64,000 nt of DNA, taken from Seohaeicola sp024304985. Lineage in GTDB: Bacteria; Pseudomonadota; Alphaproteobacteria; Rhodobacterales; Rhodobacteraceae. The position numbers and the translations under genes are program-made. Under the pieces are notes generated by a model. The model made no database searches, was not told where the DNA came from, and worked only from the letters and a program-made list of their open reading frames with translations. The stretch is taken from contig NZ_JARAMP010000013.1 of NCBI RefSeq assembly GCF_028802875.1, forward strand, positions 1 through 64,000, written 5' to 3'. Shown here piece after piece: positions 59,917 to 64,000 of the stretch. Numbering within the stretch: position 1 is the stretch's first letter; every line of letters starts with the position of its first letter.

Positions 59917-59938
59917 GAGTATTTTCAGAACGATGAAA
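59917..59938 (+). repeat. 22-nt intergenic repeat, copy 11
   Basis: GAGTATTT-TCAG-AACGATGAAA, following pccB and a CCCGCCCC/GGGGCGGG hairpin (59871-59904). It is directly before the hypothetical gene. Confidence 0.72.
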
Positions 59939-59953
59939 GGAAGGCTGCACCAG

Positions 59954-60352
59954 ATGTCCAGGGTTGCGGGGCAGGCAGAGACAGGCCGTCGGGACGGCTG
60001 GCATCTGATGCGCGACGGGGCCGTTGTGGTTCTGGCGCGGCGTCTGCCCGCGCGTTTTGACCTGTCGGCCAGCATCGCCCTGCCTGTAGCCGGACACTCT
60101 GTCGGCCGGGCGCGACTGGCCCGTCAGGTGCGGCAGGATGTGTGGCGCTGTCTGCGCGATCTGCGGGGGTTCTGGCCTGTGGTGCGGATCGAGCAGGGAG
60201 AGAACGCCCTGCATGTCACGGCCGGTGGCGCGCTGTCGCAGGGGCCGCTCAGCGCGGGATTGCGCAAGCAGGTCGAGCAACGACTGGCCGACCTTTTGGC
60301 CGACCCCGCGCGCCACAGACGCTGGCTGACCTATGCGGGGCGGGCGGCATGA
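59954..60352 (+). CDS. Hypothetical protein of the pcc locus
   Basis: 132 residues, no recognised domain. It contains a run of charged and hydrophobic residues (DGAVVVLARRLPARFDLSASIALP) and ends QVEQRLADLLADPARHRRWLTYAGRAA. ATG 59954 is chosen because an earlier ATG lies within the repeat. It overlaps the next gene as ATGA, and its position between pccB and pccA is conserved in Rhodobacterales as far as I recall, so it probably belongs to the operon. Confidence 0.6.
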   Translation: MSRVAGQAETGRRDGWHLMRDGAVVVLARRLPARFDLSASIALPVAGHSVGRARLARQVRQDVWRCLRDLRGFWPVVRIEQGENALHVTAGGALSQGPLSAGLRKQVEQRLADLLADPARHRRWLTYAGRAA

Positions 60353-60741
60353 TGCGCGGTGTGGGGGGGTGGTTGGCGGCAATCTGCGCCCTTTTGGCCT
60401 TGCCGCTGCGGGCGGATGTGGCGCTGCCGTCGGGGCTTGAAGTCTCGCTTCTGGAAGGGTTCGTCGAGGTCCAGCCCGACGGGGCGCGCTGGGCCCGGTT
60501 TCGCTATGTGATGCCCGCGCTGGCGCAGGGGGCCGAATTCGACGCGGTGCAGGATGACTTCGCCGCCCTGTGCGAGGGACAGGCCATTCCCATGCTGGAC
60601 GCCGCCGCAGAGGAGGTGGTGCTGATCGTCGTTTCACTGATGGACAAGCCGATGGAATTCGGTCAGTCCGACCCCGGAACGGTGCAGTATTTCGAGAGTT
60701 TCGCCATCCGCGACGGCCGCTGTATCTGGGAGGAATTCTGA
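60349..60741 (+). CDS. DUF6497 family exported protein
   Basis: 130 residues with an N-terminal signal-like segment (WLAAICALLALPLRADVALP) and a DUF6497-type body: LPSGLEVSLLEGFVEVQPDGARWARFRYVMP, DDFAALCEGQAIPML, VVSLMDKPMEFGQSDPGTVQYFESFAIRDGRCIWEEF. No function known. The two Cys (CEGQ, GRCIW) could form a disulfide in the periplasm. Coupled to the upstream hypothetical gene. After it comes a 214-nt stretch (60742-60955) with no gene that I can support. Confidence 0.7.
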   Translation: MMRGVGGWLAAICALLALPLRADVALPSGLEVSLLEGFVEVQPDGARWARFRYVMPALAQGAEFDAVQDDFAALCEGQAIPMLDAAAEEVVLIVVSLMDKPMEFGQSDPGTVQYFESFAIRDGRCIWEEF

Positions 60742-60955
60742 TGTCCCCACAATATCTTGCGGGTAGAACTTCATACGTGATCGGGATTGAGTCTTTTCTG
60801 ACACAGCGCGCCCACTTTGCTGTCTCCGGATATGTTTCACCCAACTGTTCCAGTATCATGGCAGGTGGTCACACTCACGTGGCCGGTACCTCGTGTAAAT
60901 GGCAGGTCGCGCCTCTGGGTTGCGGCCTGTCAGGAACAAGTAACAGGAGAAACAG

Positions 60956-61099
60956 ATGTCGAAGAACATCACGAGCATGTTGGTCCTCTGCATGGTTGCC
61001 CTCGTGGCAGCCTGCTCGCAGCCGAAAGAAGAAGAATTCGTCGTGGTCGATCCCGAGCCCATTTCGATGGAGCCGAGCTACACCGGCAAGTACAAGTAA
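60956..61099 (+). CDS. 47-aa lipoprotein
   Basis: Codes for MSKNITSMLVLCMVALVAACS followed by an acidic tail (QPKEEEFVVVDPEPISMEPSYTGKYK). The LVAAC lipobox gives a lipid-bearing Cys at residue 20-21, so the mature peptide is about 27 residues. AGGAGA precedes the ATG. Followed by a long imperfect hairpin (GCGGGACC...GGTCCCGC, about 61105-61145). Confidence 0.7.
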   Translation: MSKNITSMLVLCMVALVAACSQPKEEEFVVVDPEPISMEPSYTGKYK

Positions 61100-61246
61100 A
61101 ACCGGCGCGGGACCTGTCCTTCGGCGCATGGCGCCGGGATCGGTCCCGCCCACCGCGCGCCGTGGTCTGGGGCAAGACGCGACGCCATTCATTTTCGCTC
61201 AAAAATCTGCCAAAAGTAGTGTATACATGTCTCCGGAGGTGGAGAA

Positions 61247-61528
61247 ATGTATAGACATCATGCCTTGTTGGCCGCTGTCGGCCTTGTCGTCGTGGTCTCT
61301 GGATGCAGCCGTCCCGCACCCGAGCCGCAACCCATTTATGTCGAACCGGTCTATGGTAAATACGGCGCCATTGATGATGGTGGCGGATGTGTCGGCGGGC
61401 AATCCACGCCCGGCGCTGCGCCCAGCGACGATTGTCCGCCGCAGGACTACCAGCGCCTGCCCGATCCGACCGGGGCGGGAAGCGGCACGACAGGCGGTGG
61501 TCAGACCGGAACGGCGCCGCGCGGCTGA
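61247..61528 (+). CDS. 93-aa lipoprotein, possibly HutC-type controlled
   Basis: MYRHHALLAAVGLVVVVSGCS: lipoprotein signal with Cys20, then a Pro/Gly-rich mature part (PAPEPQPIYVEPVYGKYGAIDDGGGCVGG ... TGGGQTGTAPRG). No known family. CGGAGGTGGAG is the ribosome site. The first twelve bases of the gene (ATGTATAGACAT) are identical to the HutC operator at 38036, and GTGTATAC lies 28 nt before it. Confidence 0.72.
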   Translation: MYRHHALLAAVGLVVVVSGCSRPAPEPQPIYVEPVYGKYGAIDDGGGCVGGQSTPGAAPSDDCPPQDYQRLPDPTGAGSGTTGGGQTGTAPRG

Positions 61529-61591
61529 CGTCGCCAGAGCCGTTGGCCTTGAACATCCGCGCGCATCCCGCGCGGGGAAGGAGGCTGTGGC

Positions 61592-61939
61592 ATGCTGAAG
61601 CATCGCGGCTTTCCGGGGCGACTGACCGGCACCGATTTCCAGTTCACGATCCGGCGCGCCAATCCGAAAGGTGTCACGCCGCTGACCCGCCGCGAGCGTT
61701 ATCGTGATCGCAAGGCTGTGGACAAACATGCCGATGCCGTCTTCATGGCAGCGCTTTGGGATCATTTCGGGACCGAGCCGTTCGAGCGTGGCAACCTTGA
61801 TGCAGGGCGCCTGAGCTGGCTGTTCGGGCGCGAGGTCATCCCGGCAACAGACCCGTTCGATCCCGAAAGCTATGACTCGCTGCTGATGATCGACGAGGCT
61901 GCGGCTCGCGCGTCCTTCCCCGAGGTGTTCGAGGAATGA
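61592..61939 (+). CDS. Conserved hypothetical protein
   Basis: 115 residues, soluble, mixed charge: FPGRLTGTDFQFTIRRANPKGVTPLTRRERYRDRKAVDKHADAVFMAALWDHFGTEPF ... LLMIDEAAARASFPEVFEE. No domain recognised. GGGGAAGGAGG precedes the ATG. Followed by a gene-free region containing the candidate small RNA. Confidence 0.65.
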   Translation: MLKHRGFPGRLTGTDFQFTIRRANPKGVTPLTRRERYRDRKAVDKHADAVFMAALWDHFGTEPFERGNLDAGRLSWLFGREVIPATDPFDPESYDSLLMIDEAAARASFPEVFEE

Positions 61940-61979
61940 TCGGCGGTTTTTTGCAGGATGGCAGGCGACTTGGGCGAGA

Positions 61980-62152
61980 AATGGCCCAGCTTTTTTGCGC
62001 CTCCGAAACGGACTTGGCGATGGCTCCGCGTTGCGGCAGTCTCGCATCTGTAGTGGCGGTCCATCCTCTTCGGACCGGGACTGGCAGTCTGAACCGTTAC
62101 CCTTCCCCTGATGGGCGGAGCGCTCTTCCCCTAAGCTCTCCGCCCATTTTTT
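61980..62152 (+). ncRNA. Candidate small RNA with intrinsic terminator
   Basis: No coding frame here is supported, yet a strong terminator ends the stretch: ATGGGCGGAG (62111-62120) pairs exactly with CTCCGCCCAT (62138-62147) and is followed by six Ts. The terminator is 170 nt after the nearest upstream stop. The intervening sequence can fold as a rod: AACGGACT.. with ..AGTC..CCGTT outside, and CGGTCC/GGACCG (62057-62062 with 62072-62077) at the tip. The 5' end is uncertain. It could simply be the 3' UTR of the upstream gene. A 6S RNA is one hypothesis to test. Confidence 0.4.
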
Positions 62153-62212
62153 CGTCTGTTTTCTCAGGTATTTCCCGCGATAGGCGAAGCCTTGCCCATG
62201 CTGCCGGATGTG

Positions 62213-62242
62213 TTGGACCCCGCGCGGGAACCAAACTACATA
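62213..62242 (+). promoter_or_regulatory. Predicted promoter with palindrome in the spacer
   Basis: TTGGAC, an 18-nt spacer and TACATA, 59 nt before the 67-aa lipoprotein. The spacer contains the palindrome CCCGCGCGGG (62219-62228), a possible operator. Confidence 0.4.
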
Positions 62243-62300
62243 TTAGCGCGTTAAGCTCTAAATTACCGCTCGGAACGCACAACAGGAAAGGCTGTCAGCT

Positions 62301-62504
62301 ATGCAGATTACCAAATGGATCGCAGGTGCCGTTTGCGCCCTCACACTTGCCGCTTGTGGCGACACGCCGCTTGAGCAGGGCCTCATCGGGGCCGGCGCGG
62401 GTGCAGGCGCGGCTGTCGTTCTTGACGGCAACCCGGTCACCGGTGCCGTCGTCGGTGGCGCGGCCAACGTGGTCTATTGCCAGCGCTACCCGTCGCGCTG
62501 CTGA
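62301..62504 (+). CDS. 67-aa lipoprotein with glycine-zipper-like segment
   Basis: MQITKWIAGAVCALTLAACGD: lipobox LAAC with Cys at about residue 19. The mature part has GLIGAGAGAGAAVVLDGNPVTGAVVGGAANVVYCQ, a small glycine-zipper pattern as in 17-kDa surface antigens and SmpA-like proteins, and ends YPSRC. Ribosome site AGGAAAGG. Terminator directly after. Third small lipoprotein between pccB and pccA. Confidence 0.75.
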   Translation: MQITKWIAGAVCALTLAACGDTPLEQGLIGAGAGAGAAVVLDGNPVTGAVVGGAANVVYCQRYPSRC

Positions 62505-62552
62505 CATCGTCGCGGGGCTGACCCAGCCCTGCGCTACCCTGATCGAAATGAA

Positions 62553-62585
62553 CCATCGGACCGCCCGTCGGTCCGGTGGTTTTTT
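62553..62585 (+). terminator. Rho-independent terminator before pccA
   Basis: CCATCGGACC pairs with GGTCCGGTGG around GCCCGTC and runs into six Ts. It separates the lipoprotein transcript from pccA, so pccA needs its own promoter in the 65 nt that follow or relies on read-through. Confidence 0.88.
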
Positions 62586-62650
62586 GCTGTCCGAAGACCT
62601 GTCACCGATGGGGCGCAGCCCGCGTGACCAAGAACCAGAAGGGACCTGAG

Positions 62651-64000
62651 ATGTTCAAGAAGATCCTGATCGCGAACCGGGGCGAGATTGCCTGCCGCGT
62701 CATCAAGACCGCCCGCCGCATGGGCATCAAGACGGTTGCGATCTATTCGGATGCGGACCGGCAGGCGCTGCATGTGCAGATGGCCGACGAGGCGGTGCAT
62801 ATTGGCCCCGCGCCTGCGAACCAGTCCTATATCGTCATCGAAAAGGTGATGGAGGCGATCCGCAAGACCGGTGCCGAAGCGGTGCATCCCGGCTATGGTT
62901 TTCTGTCCGAGAACAGCAAGTTCGCCGAGGCGCTGGCCGCCGAGGGCGTGGCCTTCATCGGGCCGCCCGTGGGGGCCATCGAGAAGATGGGCGACAAGAT
63001 CACCTCGAAGAAGATCGCGGCCGAAGCGGGGGTGTCCACCGTGCCCGGCTATATGGGCCTGATCGCCGATGCCGACGAGGCCGTGAAGATCTCGGGCGAG
63101 ATCGGCTATCCTGTGATGATCAAGGCGTCCGCTGGGGGCGGTGGCAAGGGGATGCGGATCGCATGGAACGACGCCGAGGCGCGTGAGGGGTTCCAGTCAT
63201 CCAAGAACGAGGCGGCCAGTTCCTTTGGCGACGACCGCATCTTCATCGAGAAATTCGTGACGCAACCGCGCCATATCGAGATCCAGGTGCTGGCCGACAG
63301 CCATGGCAACACGATCTATCTGGGCGAGCGGGAATGTTCGATCCAGCGGCGTAACCAGAAGGTCATCGAGGAGGCGCCGAGCCCCTTCCTGGACGAGGCC
63401 ACGCGCAAGGCGATGGGCGAGCAGGCCTGCGCCCTGGCCGCTGCCGTGGGCTATACATCGGCAGGCACGGTGGAATTCATCGTCGACGGCCAGCGGAATT
63501 TCTATTTCCTCGAGATGAATACCCGCTTGCAGGTGGAGCATCCGGTGACCGAGTTGATCACCGGCATCGACCTTGTCGAGCAGATGATCCGTGTGGCCTA
63601 TGGCGAGGCGCTTGCGCTCAAGCAGTCGGATATCAAGCTTCATGGCTGGGCGATGGAAAGCCGCCTTTATGCCGAGGACCCCTATCGGAACTTCCTGCCC
63701 TCGATCGGGCGGCTGACCCGCTATCGCCCGCCCGCTGAAGTGACAGAGCCGGGTCATGTGGTGCGCAACGATACCGGCGTCTACGAGGGCGGCGAGATCA
63801 GCATGTATTACGATCCGATGATCGCCAAGCTGTGCACCTGGGGGCCGACCCGGTCGGATGCGATCGAGGCGATGCGCAACGCGCTGGACGGGTTCGAGGT
63901 AGAAGGGATCGGGCACAACCTGCCGTTCCTGAGTGCTGTGATGGACCATCCGAAATTCGTGGCAGGCACCATCACCACGGCCTTCATCGCCGAGGAATTC
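62651..64000 (+). CDS. pccA: Propionyl-CoA carboxylase alpha (biotin-carrying) subunit, 3'-truncated by window
   Basis: The first 450 codons of the biotin carboxylase subunit; the frame is open to the last base. Motifs: KKILIANRGEIACRVI at the start, GYGFLSENSKFAEALA (about 80), the ATP-grasp glycine loop KASAGGGGKGMRIAW (about 158-172), EMNTRLQVEHPVTELITG (about 290-307) and RLYAEDP. The BCCP domain with the biotinyl Lys (AMKM) should lie beyond the window. With PccB it makes methylmalonyl-CoA. ATG 62651 is in the usual position for the family. Confidence 0.95.
   Translation, partial: MFKKILIANRGEIACRVIKTARRMGIKTVAIYSDADRQALHVQMADEAVHIGPAPANQSYIVIEKVMEAIRKTGAEAVHPGYGFLSENSKFAEALAAEGVAFIGPPVGAIEKMGDKITSKKIAAEAGVSTVPGYMGLIADADEAVKISGEIGYPVMIKASAGGGGKGMRIAWNDAEAREGFQSSKNEAASSFGDDRIFIEKFVTQPRHIEIQVLADSHGNTIYLGERECSIQRRNQKVIEEAPSPFLDEATRKAMGEQACALAAAVGYTSAGTVEFIVDGQRNFYFLEMNTRLQVEHPVTELITGIDLVEQMIRVAYGEALALKQSDIKLHGWAMESRLYAEDPYRNFLPSIGRLTRYRPPAEVTEPGHVVRNDTGVYEGGEISMYYDPMIAKLCTWGPTRSDAIEAMRNALDGFEVEGIGHNLPFLSAVMDHPKFVAGTITTAFIAEEF

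Noticed and set aside
58985..60859. 624-codon minus-strand frame over pccB and downstream genes
   Set aside because: Overlaps pccB antisense and three real plus-strand genes; no recognisable domain.
61936..62649. 237-codon plus-strand frame
   Set aside because: It reads through the terminator hairpin at 62111-62152 and overlaps the 67-aa lipoprotein in another frame; the translation has no protein-like pattern.
1..64000. CRISPR arrays, tRNAs, rRNAs, intact IS elements, prophage
   Set aside because: I looked for regularly spaced direct repeats, tRNA T-loop sequences, transposase motifs and phage structural genes and saw none; the short repeats are dispersed singly, not clustered.

Overview
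The window is a 64-kb stretch of a high-GC alphaproteobacterial chromosome, most likely from the Rhodobacteraceae (Roseobacter/Rhodobacter group). This rests on gene content: a PccR-type ScfR regulator beside a split propionyl-CoA carboxylase locus, a choXWV / betI-betC-betB-betA choline-sulfate locus, a hutC-hutF / hutI-hutH-hutG-hutU locus, DUF2927, DUF6497 and DUF1127 proteins, and an alphaproteobacterial RNase P RNA. I found no tRNA, rRNA, CRISPR array, intact insertion sequence or prophage. Nearly all of it reads as core chromosome with dense, often ATGA- or TGATG-coupled operons.

Layout. 0-2 kb: HlyD adaptor of a type I secretion system whose ATPase gene survives only as its last codons, then a PhnA-domain protein. 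2-9.3 kb: dtd, hsp20 behind an FNR-like box, then a minus-strand seven-gene operon (27-aa membrane peptide, XpaC, TelA, DUF2927 lipoprotein, SPFH-GYF protein, double zinc-ribbon membrane protein, nitroreductase). 9.4-21.3 kb: housekeeping genes (rluB, tadA, gatCA, rnpB, rpmG) mixed with a DsrE protein, a UPF0173 hydrolase, an amidase, TerB, VIT and BI-1 proteins, a DUF1127/LysR divergon and a quinone oxidoreductase. 21.5-26.2 kb: XRE regulator, histidinol-phosphatase, and two purine deaminases around a CAP-domain protein. 26.3-32.8 kb: mgtE, 5-formyl-THF cyclo-ligase, YmdB-like phosphodiesterase, two transporters, YebC. 33-43.3 kb: a three-subunit flavin/2Fe-2S dehydrogenase facing the complete histidine degradation locus. 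43.4-53.4 kb: LysE and EamA exporters, then choline uptake and choline-sulfate to glycine betaine conversion. 53.5-55.2 kb: nuclease, hemerythrin, DUF465 protein. 55.4-64 kb: pccR, an MFS exporter, pccB, a run of small genes including three lipoproteins and a possible small RNA, and pccA running off the end.

How it works together. The hut genes take histidine to glutamate through formimidoylglutamate, HutF and HutG. The cho/bet genes import choline, desulfate choline-O-sulfate and oxidise choline to glycine betaine. The pcc genes carboxylate propionyl-CoA to methylmalonyl-CoA under a PccR regulator whose TTTGCAAA-type sites are visible upstream of both pccR and pccB. HutC-, BetI- and FNR-type operators can be read directly.

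The least explained structure is a family of 22-nt intergenic repeats (11 copies, two sequence subtypes), nearly all at gene 3' ends, two of them joined to a GC hairpin whose loop differs while its stem is conserved. Two other large inverted-repeat elements (near 32.9 and 55.3 kb) and the TelA/XpaC/SPFH operon are the other main candidates for undescribed biology.
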